NCBI GenBank assembly: GCA_030410095.1
Contig: JAUFRC010000002.1
Coordinates: 149,501-213,500 of the forward strand
Source of the DNA: Paracoccus cavernae
GTDB lineage: Bacteria > Pseudomonadota > Alphaproteobacteria > Rhodobacterales > Rhodobacteraceae
DNA: 64,000 nt
Direction of reading: 5' to 3'
The position numbers and the translations under genes are program-made. Each line of letters begins with the position of its first letter. Position 1 is the first letter of the stretch. Under the pieces are notes generated by a model. The model had not been told where the DNA came from. It saw only the letters and a program-made list of their open reading frames with translations, and made no database searches. Shown piece by piece: positions 10,590 through 22,259 of this stretch.

Positions 10590-11559
10590 ATGGAACTCAA
10601 ATGGCTCGAAGATTTTGTGATGTTGGCGAGCACCGCCAGCTTCTCGCGTGCGGCCGAGGCGCGCCACATCACCCAATCGGCGTTTAGCCGCCGCATCAAA
10701 CAGCTCGAAGCATGGCTGGGCGCGCCTTTGATCAGCCGCGCGAGCATCCCTGCCGATCTCACCCCGAGGGCCGCGCCTTTCTGCCGGTCGCTCAGGATGC
10801 GATCCGCACCTTCTATGCGGCGCGCGAGGCCCTGCGCCCGCCCAAGGGCCGTCAGGCGGTGCTGAATTTCGCCGCGCTGCACACGCTTAGCGTGACCATG
10901 TTGCCCGATTGCCTGACGCGGATCGAGACGGAGCTTCCCGCCACCGCATCCAAGGTCATCCCCGATCGCGGCGGCATCGAGGCCAATCTGGAAACCCTGA
11001 TCAGCGGAGAGGCGGATTTCTTTCTGACCTATGCCCATCCCTATGTGCCGATGCTGCTCGATCCCGAGCAATTCGACTGGATCGGCATGGGCCGCGAGGC
11101 GGTTCTGCCGGTGGTCTCGCCCGCGCTCCATCTGCGCGGGGGCGGTGCTGCGGCAGGCGGCGATCTGCTGGGTCAGGCGCTGAACCGCAAGATCGAGCTG
11201 CCCTATCTCGATTACGGGCGGGTCTCGTTCTTCGGCACGGCGCTGCAGCGGCTTTGACCCTGCGGCCTTTCCGCCGCCGCGTGGTCCATGAAAGCTCGAT
11301 CAGCGTCGGCCTGAAAGAGCTGGCCCTGCGCGGCACCGGCCTGTGTTGGTTGCCCGAAAGTCTGGTCGGGGCCGAGCTGGCCTCGGGCGATCTGGTGCTG
11401 GCCTCGCCCGATCCGGCCTGGCAGCTCGATGTGGAGATCCGGCTTTACTGCTATCGCGGCGAGGACAACCGGACCCCGCATCCGCTTTGGCCGCGCATCG
11501 TCACCGCGCTGGCGCCACCCCGACCCGTGCAACACGATCTGGGACCGGCAGCGGCCTGA
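10590..11559 (+). CDS. LysR-family transcriptional regulator (frame-broken)
   Basis: The N-terminal winged helix-turn-helix is clear: MELKWLEDFVMLASTASFSRAAEARHITQSAFSRRIKQLE (quoted in parts: MELKWLEDFVML, SFSRAAEARHITQSAFS). The effector domain follows in two further frames, with GEADFFLTYAHPYVP in the middle and ALRGTGLCWLPESL near the end. Breaks lie near 10735-10770 and 11257. Rebuilt length is about 322 aa, normal for LysR. It is divergent from dat, so control of dat or of the D-peptide genes is the first guess. Confidence 0.82.
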
Positions 11560-11583
11560 GCCAATGGTGGCGCGCGCTCCGCT

Positions 11584-12807
11584 CTAGCGCAGATCGGCGA
11601 TGACCTTGCCGTCGTTGGGCAGGCTGCCCGCGGCCACCACCTCGACCGCGCCCTTGAGCCGCGTGATCTCGGCCAGCTTGTCCGCGAGGCGGTCGCCCAG
11701 AGCCTGTGCGGCGGCGGGATCGGGATGTTCGGCCAAAAGGCGCATCCGGTCCTGTTCGCCGTCGCGGCTGACCTCGAGACGCAGGCGCAGGGCCTCTGGC
11801 ACGGCGCGGGCGATCGCCGCGACCTGTTCGGGGCGCACGAACATGCCTTTGACCTTGGTGGCCTGATCGGCGCGGCCCATCCAGCCCTTGATGCGGCGGT
11901 TGGTGCGGCCCGTTGTGGTGGCCCCCGTCAGGATCGCCGACAGATCACCCGTGGCAAAGCGAACGAGCGGGTAATCGGGATCGAGCCGTGTCACGAGGAT
12001 TTCGCCAACCTCGCCGTCGGGAACGGGTTCGCCGGTGCCGGGCCGCACGATTTCAAGAATGATGTTCTCGCTGACCACCATGCCTGCGCCGCCGTCCTCG
12101 AAGGCGACGATGCCGAGATCGGCGGTGCCGTAGCATTGGCTGACCGCAACGCCGCGCGCGGCCAGCTCGGCGCGCAGGCTCTCGGGTAACGCCGCGCCGG
12201 TCACCATGCCGATTTCCAGCGACGAGCGGTCCGCTCCGGCCTCGTCCGCCTTGTCGAGCAGGATTTTCAAAAAGTCGGGAACACCGACATAGACGCGCGG
12301 GCGGTATTGCGCGATCGCGACGAGCTGGTCGGCGGTATTGCCCGGCCCCGAGGGGATGACGGGGCAGCCGATCGCCTCGGCCCCGCCCTCGAAGATGAAG
12401 GCGGCGGGGGTCAGGTGATAGGAAAAGGTGTTGAGGATCACATCCGCAGGCCGTGCCCCGCCGCATGGAGAGCCGCCGCCGAATTCCACCAATCGGGCCC
12501 GCGCCCTCGGGATCGAAGATCGGACCGGGCGAGACGAACAACCGCCGCAAGCCGCCGGTCGGGCGTCCGGTCAGCCCGCCGAAGGGCGGTTTCGCCGTCT
12601 GCAATTCGACCAGATCGGATTTGCGCAGAACCGGAAGTTTGGCGAGGTCATCCAGAGATTTCAACGGGATGACGGCCGGAAGCCGCTCGGCCCAAAAGGG
12701 TTGCGCCTCGCGCATCGCGGCCAGCTGGAGGTTCAGCCGCGCCAACAGGTTCTCGGCGCGATCCGTCGGGCTTTGCCCTCGGCCGCGTCATAAAGCTCGG
12801 CGGTCAT
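11584..12807 (-). CDS. phenylacetate-CoA ligase-like acyl-CoA ligase (PaaK family, frame-broken)
   Basis: ANL-superfamily ligase that should adenylate a carboxylic acid and transfer it to CoA. Recognisable pieces are LNLQLAAMREAQPFWAERLP at the start, VILNTFSYHLTPAAF, the adenylate-binding QCYGTADLG, the hinge aspartate region LVRFATGDLSA, and GRADQATKVKGMFVRPEQV, which is typical of PaaK. The frame changes near 12750 and 12490. ATG 12807 is preceded by AAGGAG. Length is about 407 aa, similar to PaaK (about 430). It is the last gene of the Liv-type importer operon, 11 bases after the LivF-type ATPase. The substrate is probably an aromatic or arylalkanoic acid, by family and context only. Confidence 0.78.
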
Positions 12808-12817
12808 GGGTGTCTCC

Positions 12818-13605
<788 letters not shown>

Positions 13606-13608
13606 GGC

Positions 13609-14849
13609 TTAATGCCCCGCTTTGTATTTGGCGGCGGAATCGACGATGACCTGACGGATCAGCTCGGGATAGGCGGCCTGCCATTCCGAGACCGGCACCC
13701 ATGCCTCGCCGTTCCATTCCGAGACGCGGCCCGCGCCGCCGCCTTGATGGTCCTCGGCGGTGATGGTGATTGCGGGCATCAGGCCTTCGGCGTTGTAATC
13801 CTTGATCTGCTCGAAGCCGGCTTTCAGCTTGTCGCCGTCAAGCGGCCCGCCGCCGGCCAGACCCAGACGTGCCGCCTCGACCGAGACGGCCATGGTCGCC
13901 ACGCCGAGGTTGTAATAGCTGGTGCCGACGTTTTTCGCGTCGCCCGCGCCTTTGCCGGTCGCGATGACTTTCTCCTGAATGCGCTGGATGATCGGGTGGT
14001 CCATGCCTGCGGCGGTGGCCTCGAAGCGTTTGACGCCCTTCATCATCGGGCCGACATTGGCCGCGTCGGTTTCGGCCAGCCAGATCACCGAATGGATCTG
14101 TTCGGGACGAATGCCGTTCTGGATCGCGGTCTTGACCGAGACCGCCTGACCGCCGCCCGCGCCCCAGATCATGACGTAATCGGGACGGTAGCGGCGCACT
14201 TCGGACCATGCCGCCGATTGCTCGTTGCCGGGCGAGGCATAGGGAAGGCCTGATATTCGAACTTCTCTTGCGCGGACAGCGCCTCGAGGATCGGCAGGGG
14301 CTCTTTGCCGAAGGGGCTGTCGATATGGACGATGGCGATTTTCTTGCCTTCGAGCCCGCCTTCGCTGGTTTTCATATAATCGATCAGGCTGGCTGCCTGC
14401 GCCCAATAGGTGGACATGACGGGGAAGATATAGGGGAAGACCGTCCCGTCCGAGGCGTCGCCGCGCCCGTGGACCGGCGTGATCACCACGCGTTTGTCGG
14501 CATCGGCCTGATCGAGGATTGCAGCTGAAACCGGCGTGGACAGGAAGTCGAAGAGGATCGCGCCTTCTTCCTTGGCGCGGTTATAGGCCTCGATCCCGCG
14601 CTGCGGCTGGTTGCCGGTATCGCGCACGATCGCGGTGAAGGTATTGCCGTCGATGCCGCCTTCCTCGTTGACCAAGGTCAGGTAATCGCGCTGGCCCTGA
14701 TTATATTCGCCGGTCAGGAACGTATAGACGGCGGTGAAATCCTGCAGCAGGCCGATCTTGATTTCCTCGGCCGCGGACATCTGGACCGTGCCGAAGGCCG
14801 TCCCGAAAGCAAGGGCGGCTGTGAGTGCGGTTGTGCGCATCCATTTCAT
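13609..14849 (-). CDS. branched-chain-type ABC transporter substrate-binding protein (LivK family)
   Basis: Periplasmic binding protein of about 413 aa. The signal peptide MKWMRTTALTAALAFGTAFG ends near SAAEEIKIG, followed by GLLQDFTAVYTFLTGEYNQG and the family segment VNEEGGIDGNTFTAIVRDTG. The frame changes near 14250 (EYQAFP ... PGNEQSAAWSEVRR). ATG 14849 is preceded by GGGAGGAAAG. It is longer than amino-acid LivK proteins and matches the aromatic/urea-like LivK subfamily better, in line with the two CoA ligases in the operon. Confidence 0.87.
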
Positions 14850-14884
14850 TGACTTTCCTCCCATTTCAAACCCCTCCCGAAGGG

Positions 14885-15958
14885 TCAGCTCTTGGCGTGG
14901 CGGAACGGCCAGACCAGAAAATACTTGCGGATATTGTCGTAGATCTTGGCCAGACCCAGCGGCTCGAAGAGCAGGAAGCCGATGATCATCGCGCCGTAGA
15001 TCATGAGCGGCAGATGCGACAAAAAGTTCTGGCTCACCGGAAACCAGCCCGCGGTTGCCAGTGCCGAAATCCCGTTGGTCAGGAAGATCGGCGCCAGCAG
15101 CACGAAGCCCGCGCCCAGATAGCTGCCGATGACCGAACCGAGCCCGCCGACCAGCACCATCGCGACCAGCTGGATCGAGACGTTGAAGCCGAATTGCTCG
15201 GGCGTGACGGCGCGGTAGTAACAAAAGGCAAGGATCGCGCCGGTCACGCCGCCAAGGAAGGACGAGGTGAAAAACGCCGACAATTTGGTGCGGAACGGAT
15301 CGACCCCGATCACGGCGGCCGCGAAATCCTTGTCGCGGATCGCCACCAGAGAGCGGCCGAAGCTCGTGCGTTTGACGTTGAGGTAGAACAGCGTCAGCAG
15401 CACCGCCCAGCCAAGCGCCAGCCAGTAGCGTGCGGCGAGGCTGTCGACCGGCATGAACAGGAAGTTGACCGCCGGCGTGCGCAGCGTCGCATGGGCCCCG
15501 CCCGAGATCGCGGGCACGTTCACCACGACCCAATCGACCAGATATTGCATCGCAAGCGTGGCCATCACGAGGTAAAGCCCTTTGACCCGCAAAGCCGCCG
15601 CGCCGAAGAAGGTCCCGATCACCGCCGAGATGATCCCCGCCAGCAAAAGCGCGAGCTCGAAGGGGATGCCTGCGCGCACCAGATGGATCGAGGCATAGGC
15701 CCCGATCGCCATCACGGCGGCAAAGCCGAAATGGAGCTGTCCCGCCATGCCCATCAGCAGCGTCAGCGACAGCGCCGCCGCCGACCAGATCACCCAAGGC
15801 AGCACATAGCTGCCCAGATAAAGTGGCGAGACGAAGAGCGGCGCGAGGATCGCCAGCACCAGAATGATGCCGACCTGCCAGCGGTCTGCCGGTACTTTCC
15901 ACAATTTGCGGTCGGCGGCATAGCTGGTCTGGAACGTGCCGGAGAGGCGGTAGAACAT
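14885..15958 (-). CDS. branched-chain-type ABC transporter permease (LivM family)
   Basis: Membrane permease of 357 aa with many hydrophobic segments. LivM landmarks are WVIWSAAALSLTLLMGMAGQ, FGFAAVMAIGAYASI, the loop GRSLVAIRDKDFAAAVIGVD and MVLVGGLGSVIGSYLGAGF. The frame is intact. It starts three bases after the LivH stop and lies 35 bases before the binding-protein gene. Confidence 0.92.
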   Translation of the reverse strand: MFYRLSGTFQTSYAADRKLWKVPADRWQVGIILVLAILAPLFVSPLYLGSYVLPWVIWSAAALSLTLLMGMAGQLHFGFAAVMAIGAYASIHLVRAGIPFELALLLAGIISAVIGTFFGAAALRVKGLYLVMATLAMQYLVDWVVVNVPAISGGAHATLRTPAVNFLFMPVDSLAARYWLALGWAVLLTLFYLNVKRTSFGRSLVAIRDKDFAAAVIGVDPFRTKLSAFFTSSFLGGVTGAILAFCYYRAVTPEQFGFNVSIQLVAMVLVGGLGSVIGSYLGAGFVLLAPIFLTNGISALATAGWFPVSQNFLSHLPLMIYGAMIIGFLLFEPLGLAKIYDNIRKYFLVWPFRHAKS

Positions 15959-15961
15959 GGC

Positions 15962-16841
15962 TCAGATCCTCTCGATGTCTTCGCGGCCAAAGATGCCGAA
16001 GGGGCGGACCATGATGGTCAGCAAAATGATGAGCGAGGTGACGACATCGCGGGTCGAGCCGCCGACATGGCTGTCGAGATAGCCCGGAATGACCGAACCG
16101 AGGATGCCGACGAGCAGCCCTCCGACGAGCACGCCGGGGATGGAATCGATCCCGCCCAGAATGACGACCGCGACCGCAGGAAAAGCAGCGTCGAGAGCGT
16201 CCAGTCGACACCCTGCGCCGAGCCCCACAGCGCGCCGCCCACGACCGCGGTGATCCCCGCGAGCCCCACGAGATGCCGATGGCGCGTTCGACCGAGATGC
16301 CGACGGCCCAGCTCGAGATATGGTCGTCCGAGACCGCGCGCAATTTGGTCCCGAGCCGCGTGCGGAAGAACAAAAGCGCGACTCCCACCAGCACCAGAGC
16401 GGCAATGCCTCCGAAAAGCGAGGTGCGGTTGATGAAGACGTCGCCGATGATGACCGGCGCGAAATCGATGCCGAGATCGATGGATTTGGGGGCCGAACCG
16501 AAGATGCCCGGCACCAGACCACGCAGCAGGATGTCCAGACCCAGCGTCAGCATCACCACCATGATGATCGGCTGGCCGACCATGCGGCGAAGCAGCAGCC
16601 GCTCGACCACCAGACCAAAGAGGAACATCACCACCATGGCGGCGGGAATGGCCAGCCAGATCGGCAGGCCCGCCGAGATGAACAGCCAGACCGCATAGCC
16701 CGCCGTCATCACCACCGCGCCCTGCGCGAGGTTCGGCACGCCCGCCGATTTGTAGATCAGCACGAAACCCAGCGCGACCAGCGAATACATCAGGCCGGTC
16801 AGCGCGCCGTTGATCAGAAGCTCGAAGAAATAGGCCATCAT
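15962..16841 (-). CDS. branched-chain-type ABC transporter permease (LivH family, frame-broken)
   Basis: About 293 aa. It begins MAYFFELLINGALTGLMYSL, then has GVPNLAQGAVVMTAGY and the EAA loop LGTKLRAVSDD. Frame breaks near 16270 and 16165 separate the last third, which contains GGIDSIPGVLVGGLLVG and ends MVRPFGIFGREDIERI. The start may be 16841 or 16838 (two adjacent ATGs); both overlap the stop of the upstream ligase. Confidence 0.87.
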
Positions 16842-18807
16842 GCGGCTCCCTTCACATCGGACAGCCGCAGCATCCGGTCGAGCGAACCGGTCTGGCCGTT
16901 CTCGTAGGTGATCTGCGCCTTGAAGTCGATTTCGCTGTCGCCCGCATTCAGCGCCTCGATGATCGGGCCGTAACGCTCGTCGATCACGTTGCGTTTAAGC
17001 TTGCGGGTCCGCGTCACCTCGCCGTCGTCGGGGTCGAATTCCTTGTGCAGGTTGACGAAACGCGCGATCGACAGCCCCGAGGGCAGATGCGCATTGACCG
17101 CCGCGATCTCGGCGTTGACCAGATCGTAGATGCGCGGCTGCTGCGATAGCTCGGCATAGGACGTGTAAGCCACGCCATGTTCCTGCGCCCATTGCCCGAC
17201 CGCCTGAAAGTCGATGCAGGTGATCGCGGTCAGCATGTTGCGGCCTTTGCCGATCACGGCCGCATCCTTGATATAGGGCGAGAATTTCAGCCGGTTCTCG
17301 ATATAGGTCGCGATGAAGCGGTGCCCGTCGGCCGTCTCGACCACTTCGGAAACGCGGCCCAGCACGACCAATTGTCCGTCCGGCTCGATCTGGCCGGCAT
17401 CGCCGGTCTGCAGCCAGCCGTCGACCAGCGCTTCGGCGGTGGCCTTGGGGTTCTGGAAATAGCCGTCGAAGATATTGTCGCCCTTGAGCAGGATCTCCCC
17501 ATGCTCGTCGATCTTCATCTCGACACCCGGAAAGGGCCGTCCGACGGTGGTCAGCGAGATATCCTCGGGGCTTTGGGCGACGGCCAGCGCGCAGTTCTCG
17601 GTCTGGCCGTAGAACTGGCGCAGGTTCAGGCCAAGGGCGCGAAACCACAGGAAGACATCCTCGCCGATTGCCTCGCCCGCGGTATAGGCGCGCTCGACGC
17701 GCGACAGGCCAAGCTGGTCGCGAAGCGGGCCGTAGATCAGCCATTCGCCAAGCAACCGCGACAGCTTGCCGCCCGAGGCCTTGCCGTCGAGTTTCGCGCG
17801 TTCCGCCGCCATCGCACGGGGCATGAAGTAATCGTAAAGGCGGCGCTTGAGGCCGGTCGTCTCGCCCATTCCGACCTGTACCCGCGTCAGCATTGCCGAC
17901 CAAGCACGCGGCGAGGCGAAGTAAAGCGTCGGGGCGATCTCGCGAAGGTCATGCATCGCGGTTTCCTGCGCCTCGGGGATATTGACCGAGAAACGCAATT
18001 CGGTTGCGGCACCGATCGAAAAGATGAAATCGCCGACCCAAGCCATCGGCAGATAGGCCATATGGGTCTCGCCCTGTTTGAAATAGCCCGCCGCTGCGGC
18101 ATTGCGTACGCCCGACAGAATATGGCCGTGTTTCAAGGGATACCCTTGGGCGCGCCGGTCGTTCCCGAGGAATGCATCAGGACGGCGACATCGTGGATTG
18201 TCGCGCGCGCGACCAGATCCGCGGCCAGCGCGGGATCGGCCTTGATCCGCGCGGCCCCTTCGGCGCGGATGGTTTCGAAACCGGCGACGCCTGCGGGTTC
18301 GCGCCCCGCCAGACCGCGCGGGTCGTCATAGATGATCAGACCCAGCCCTGCATGGCTCTCGCGGGCCTCCAGAAGCTTGTCGACCTGCTCTTGGTCCTCG
18401 GCGATGGCGAAGCGGATATCCTCTCGCCATTTGCGCGGCCAGCTCCTCGGCGGGGGCATCGGCATAGGCGGGCGAGGGGATCGCGCGCAGGCAGGCCGCG
18501 CCCAGCATCCCGAAATAGAGGTTCGGCCGGTTGTCCCCGATCACGAGAACCACATCCTCGGGCCCGACGCCGCGCGCCTCGAGGCCGGCCGCGAATTCGG
18601 TCACGGCGGACAGGTAATCGCGCCAGCTATATTCCTGCCAGATGCCGCGATCGCGTTCGCGCATGGCCACTTCTGCGGGATGTTCGGCGGCGTTTCTCGC
18701 CAGACGGGCAAGGATCGTGTCGCCGCGCTGCCAAGCGGGATGAAGCGCCTCGGATGCGGCAAGCGCGCTTGCCGGGGATTGGTGGCAAGGGTCGCGTCAT
18801 GCTGCAT
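16838..18807 (-). CDS. AMP-dependent long-chain-type acyl-CoA synthetase inside the Liv operon (frame-broken)
   Basis: ANL-superfamily ligase of about 656 aa. The AMP-binding P-loop is HSSGTTGAPKGIP, broken right after this motif near 18136 and resuming LKHGHILSGVRNAAAAGYF. Later motifs are FYGQTENCALAVAQSPED, DGWLQTGDAGQIEPDG and TRTRKLKRNVIDERY with the C-terminal catalytic Lys region. Further breaks lie near 18760 and 18430. The long insert after QAVGQWAQEHG resembles FadD-like Liv-cluster ligases. Its start overlaps the LivG stop and its stop overlaps livH, so it is fully embedded and co-translated with the importer. The substrate is unknown; an imported aromatic or branched carboxylate is likely. 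Confidence 0.83.
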
Positions 18808-19647
18808 GGCGGGGCTTTCCGATATAGGCCTCGACCACCTGCGGATCGGCGATGGTTTCGCGCGCGGGGCCCTGCGCGATCTCGCGGCCGTTGTTGAGAA
18901 CGAGCACGCGGTCGCACAGAGCGGTGACGACATCCATATGGTGCTCGATGATCAGGACGGTGAGGCCAAGCGCCTCCTGCGCGTCCAGAATGAAGCGGAC
19001 CATATATTCCTTTTCTTCCTGGTTCATGCCCGCCATCGGCTCGTCCAGAACCAGCAGGCGCGGCTCGGCGCTGAGCGCGCGGGCGAGTTCGACGCGCTTT
19101 TGCAGGCCAAGGGGGATCGTATCGACATGCTCGTCGCGGGCGGGGCCAGCTGGAGAAGGTCGATCACCTCTTCGACCTTGCGGCGATGCGCGATCTCGTC
19201 CTTGCGCGCCCACCACGGATAGAAAAACGAGGCGAGCGGATTGGGCTTCATATAGATGTGGCGGCCCATCAGAATATTGTCGAGCACGCTCATCCCGTGA
19301 AAAAGCGCCACGTTCTGGAAGGTCCGCGCCACGCCCATCGCCGCGATTTTCGCGGGTTTGAGCCCGTTGATCTGGCGGCCGTCCAGCGTGATGCGGCCCT
19401 CTTGCGGCGGATAGAAACCCGTCACCGCATTCACCAGCGTCGTCTTGCCCGAACCGTTCGGCCCGACAAGGCCGAAAATCTCGCCGCGCTGGATGGTAGC
19501 GGATACGTTTTTCAGCGCGACCACGCCACCGAAACGGCGCACGACATCATCGCAAACCAGAACCTCGTCGCGAGCAGAGTTCATGGCCGAATTCATGAGC
19601 GGACCTGTTGCGGCTGTGCCTGCGACAGCGTGCGCCGTCCCGAACAT
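18797..19647 (-). CDS. branched-chain-type ABC transporter ATPase (LivG family, frame-broken)
   Basis: First gene of the operon. Walker A is GLVGPNGSGKTTLVNAVTG, the Q-loop region is ARTFQNVALFHGMSVLDNIL, then come LGLQKRVELARALSAEP (signature), LLVLDEPMAGMNQEEKE (Walker B) and IEHHMDVVTALCDRV. The signature reads PLGLQKR instead of the common LSYGQQR, a form seen in this LivG subgroup. The frame changes near 19150. The start is uncertain: ATG 19647 has a GGAGA box, but ATG 19596 or 19584 would give a more usual N-terminus. Confidence 0.85.
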
Positions 19648-19795
19648 GCGGGGTCTCCGTGCATGGCTGCTCCTCCCAAAGACAGTCTTGCCGGCCGCCT
19701 TACCCTGCGGCCTCGGATCGTGAATTTCAGGCTAGCATCGCATTCGATTTCCGGTAAACCGAAAAGAATGGCAATGTTCTTTCAGGTTTCTTGAA

Positions 19796-20704
19796 ATGCA
19801 TCCCAATCTTATCGACCATTTGACGGCTTTCTGTGCGATCGTCGACCACGGCAGCCTGACGGCGGCGGCCAAAGAGCTGCGCCGCCCGATCTCTTCGATC
19901 AGCTACTCTTTGGCACAGCTTGAAAGCTATTGCGGCTTTGCGCTGCTCGGACGCGGGACGAACCGCTCGGAGCTGACCGAAAAGGGTCGCGCGCTTCTGG
20001 CCGAGGCCCGCAGCGTCGTCGAACGCGGGCGCAGTTTCACCACCCATGCGGCCTCGCTGGAAAAGGGCGAGGAAACGCGGCTAAGGGTGCTTGTCGACGT
20101 GCTTTTTCCGCGTGCCGACATGACGCGGGCGCTGGCGGAGTTTTCGCGCGCGCATCCTTTGGCGCGCATCCAGTTCTTCAATTCCTCGCTGGCGACGCTT
20201 TGGGACGATCTGCGCGAGGGCAATATCGATTTCGCGCTGACTTTGGCGGCGGCAATCCCCTCGGATATCGCGGCGAGGGATCTGGGAAGCGAGACGCTCG
20301 GGCCGGTTTGCGCGGTCGGCCACCGGCTGGCGCAGCTGCCCCAACCCCTCGCGATGCGCGCCTTCGACCGCGAGCGGCAGATCTATTACGTCGGCTCTCC
20401 GGCGATCGATATGGAGCGCGTCGGACGGCTGTTTTCGACCGATGTCTGGACGGTCAACGACGTCGAATCGATCAAGGGCATGGTCACGGCGGGGCTCGGC
20501 TGGTGCTTTTCGGCCGACAGTACCTTCGAGCCGGAGATCCGGCGCGGCGAGGTCGTGCGTCTGACCTGCGAGGATATGCAGTTCCATCCCGTGCGCACCG
20601 TCGTCGTCGCCTGGCCCGCCCATCGCCGGCCCGGGCCTTTGGGACGGGCTTTGGTCGAGGCTTTGACCCGCGTCATGACCGGCAGCAGCGATCCGGTGGA
20701 TTAG
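19796..20704 (+). CDS. LysR-family transcriptional regulator
   Basis: Intact, 302 aa. The helix-turn-helix lies in the first 60 residues (AFCAIVDHGSLTAAAKELRR, ISSISYSLAQLES), followed by an effector domain with VLVDVLFPRADMTRALAEF and NDVESIKGMVTAGLGWCF. It is divergent from the Liv/acyl-CoA ligase operon across 148 bases, so it is the likely regulator of that operon. Confidence 0.9.
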   Translation: MHPNLIDHLTAFCAIVDHGSLTAAAKELRRPISSISYSLAQLESYCGFALLGRGTNRSELTEKGRALLAEARSVVERGRSFTTHAASLEKGEETRLRVLVDVLFPRADMTRALAEFSRAHPLARIQFFNSSLATLWDDLREGNIDFALTLAAAIPSDIAARDLGSETLGPVCAVGHRLAQLPQPLAMRAFDRERQIYYVGSPAIDMERVGRLFSTDVWTVNDVESIKGMVTAGLGWCFSADSTFEPEIRRGEVVRLTCEDMQFHPVRTVVVAWPAHRRPGPLGRALVEALTRVMTGSSDPVD

Positions 20705-20823
20705 GGTGCATGTCGGCGGCGCGGCGCTGCTTTTGAAAAGCTGAAAGGCTGGATCGGGATTGCCGATTTTTGCCCCTGCCGCGCGGAGGCTAGGCTGGAG
20801 ATGTTCCAACCAGCAGGCCCCGC

Positions 20824-21635
20824 ATGATCCAGAGCCGTCCGATACGCCCCTTCGGCTTCGCCGTCCCCGACAAGGGTTTGCCGATCATTCGCGCGGCGCT
20901 GCCCGAGGGCTCCGCCCTGCGTGGGGGTGTCATGGTTCTGGGCAATTTCGACGGCTTCCATCGCGGCCATCTGTATCTGATCCGCGCCGCCAAACGGATT
21001 GCGGCGGATGGCCGTGCGGTCGGTGTCATGTCGGTCGAGCCGCATCCGCGCCAGCTTTTCCGCCCCGCCGATGCGCCGTTCCGTCTCGCCTCGGTGGCGC
21101 AAAAGCATCATCAGGCGGCGGCGATCGGGCTGGATTTTCTGTATGAGCCTGCTTTCGATGCCGCTTTCGCGGTAATACAGCCGATTGAATTCATTAACGA
21201 TATTCTGGGCGCGACTTTGGGCGTGTCGCATATCGTCGTGGGGGCTGATTTTCATTTCGGGGCGAAACGTGCGGGCAATGCCGCGACGCTTGGCGCCGAA
21301 TGTCCGCCGCGCGGCATCGGTGTTACCGTGCTGCCGCTGCAGGCCGGATATTCTTCGACCGCGGTGCGTGCGGCGGTAGCGGCGGGCGAGATCGCGCAGG
21401 CCCGCAACTTGCTCGGCCGCCCGTGGCAGGCCGAAGTTGCGCGGGGTCTATGCCTTGCCCGCGGCCAGATCCGCCCGCCTGCCGGACGTTACCTTATCCG
21501 CGCGGCGGCCTCTCGCCGGTCCTGCTGATCGATCTCGATGACGAGGGACGTATTTCGGGGCCGCAAAACCTGCCCGCGCGGATTGATTTTCTCGAACGGC
21601 GCAGCAGCCCGTTTGCCTATCGGAGCCAGCCATGA
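20824..21635 (+). CDS. RibF-like FAD synthetase domain protein with a shrunken riboflavin-kinase domain
   Basis: The N-terminal 185 residues are an adenylyltransferase domain of the bifunctional RibF family: VMVLGNFDGFHRGHLYLI carries the nucleotide-binding GxFDGxHxGH motif, then MSVEPHPRQLF and HIVVGADFHFGAKRAGN. The C-terminal part is only about 75 residues and lacks the kinase motif GFPTAN; what remains (PVLLIDLDDEGRIS ... ARIDFLERR) resembles the end of the kinase barrel. The frame changes near 21505. The stop overlaps the hutD start (ATGA). It probably adenylates FMN or a related nucleotide but cannot be expected to phosphorylate riboflavin. Confidence 0.68.
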
Positions 21636-22189
21636 CCCAGTTTTTCCACCTCCCCGCCAACGGCTATCGCACCATGCCGTGGAAGAACGGCCGTGGTGCG
21701 ACCGACGAGGTTTGGCTCTGGCCGGAAGATGCGGATCGCGAGGATTTCTCGATCCGCATTTCGCGCGCGCCGATTACCGATGACGGCGGCTTTTCCGCTT
21801 TCGAGGGTGCGGATCGGGTGATTACCCTTATCGAAGGGCGGGGGCTCGGGTTGGATTTTGCCGAGGGGCAGCATCGGATCGCACCGCATGTACCCTTTCA
21901 ATTCGACACCGGCCTTGCGCCTTTCGGGCGGCCGTTGGGCGGGCCGGTACGGGTCTTCAACGTCATGGCGCGCCGCGCGGATTGGGTGATTGCGGATGCG
22001 CGGGTGACGGAGGAACCGGCGGAGTGGCAGGGCGATCTGGTCGTGGCCTTCGCGCTCGCGCCCCAAAGCATCCTTTGCGGTGGCGAGGAGATCACGCTCG
22101 CCGCGCAAGATACCGTCGTTTTGCGTGACCCCGCGCGCGTGTTGGCCACAAAGGGGCCGGTTCTCGTCGTCACCTTGCGCGCGGCCTGA
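21632..22189 (+). CDS. hutD: HutD/Ves family protein
   Basis: Cupin-like HutD of 185 aa, intact. The family N-terminus LPANGYRTMPWKNGRGATDEV and ISRAPITDDGGFSAFEGADR are clear. HutD proteins accompany histidine-utilisation genes and are thought to tune histidine or urocanate metabolism, but the biochemical activity is unsettled. Here the gene is about 20 kb from the hut cluster and is translationally coupled to a RibF-like gene, followed by a strong terminator. Confidence 0.88.
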   Translation: MTQFFHLPANGYRTMPWKNGRGATDEVWLWPEDADREDFSIRISRAPITDDGGFSAFEGADRVITLIEGRGLGLDFAEGQHRIAPHVPFQFDTGLAPFGRPLGGPVRVFNVMARRADWVIADARVTEEPAEWQGDLVVAFALAPQSILCGGEEITLAAQDTVVLRDPARVLATKGPVLVVTLRAA

Positions 22190-22217
22190 GCCGTCAGAGC
22201 CCACCGGAAAGCATTAA

Positions 22218-22238
22218 GGCCCGCCGGTCCGGCGGGCC
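22218..22238. terminator. intrinsic terminator (perfect 8-bp GC stem)
   Basis: GGCCCGCC, a 5-base loop and GGCGGGCC, followed by TTTCCTT on the plus strand and preceded by TTAA. It ends the ribF-like/hutD unit and probably also the convergent flavin-reductase gene. Confidence 0.85.
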
Positions 22239-22259
22239 TTTCCTTGCGAGGGTGCGCGG

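Noticed and set aside
14169..16841. An 890-codon frame that would fuse a LivH permease to a LivK binding protein
   Set aside because: It is an accident of frame breaks. The middle part is antisense-like Arg/Ala-rich text lying over the intact LivM gene, so no real fusion is supported.
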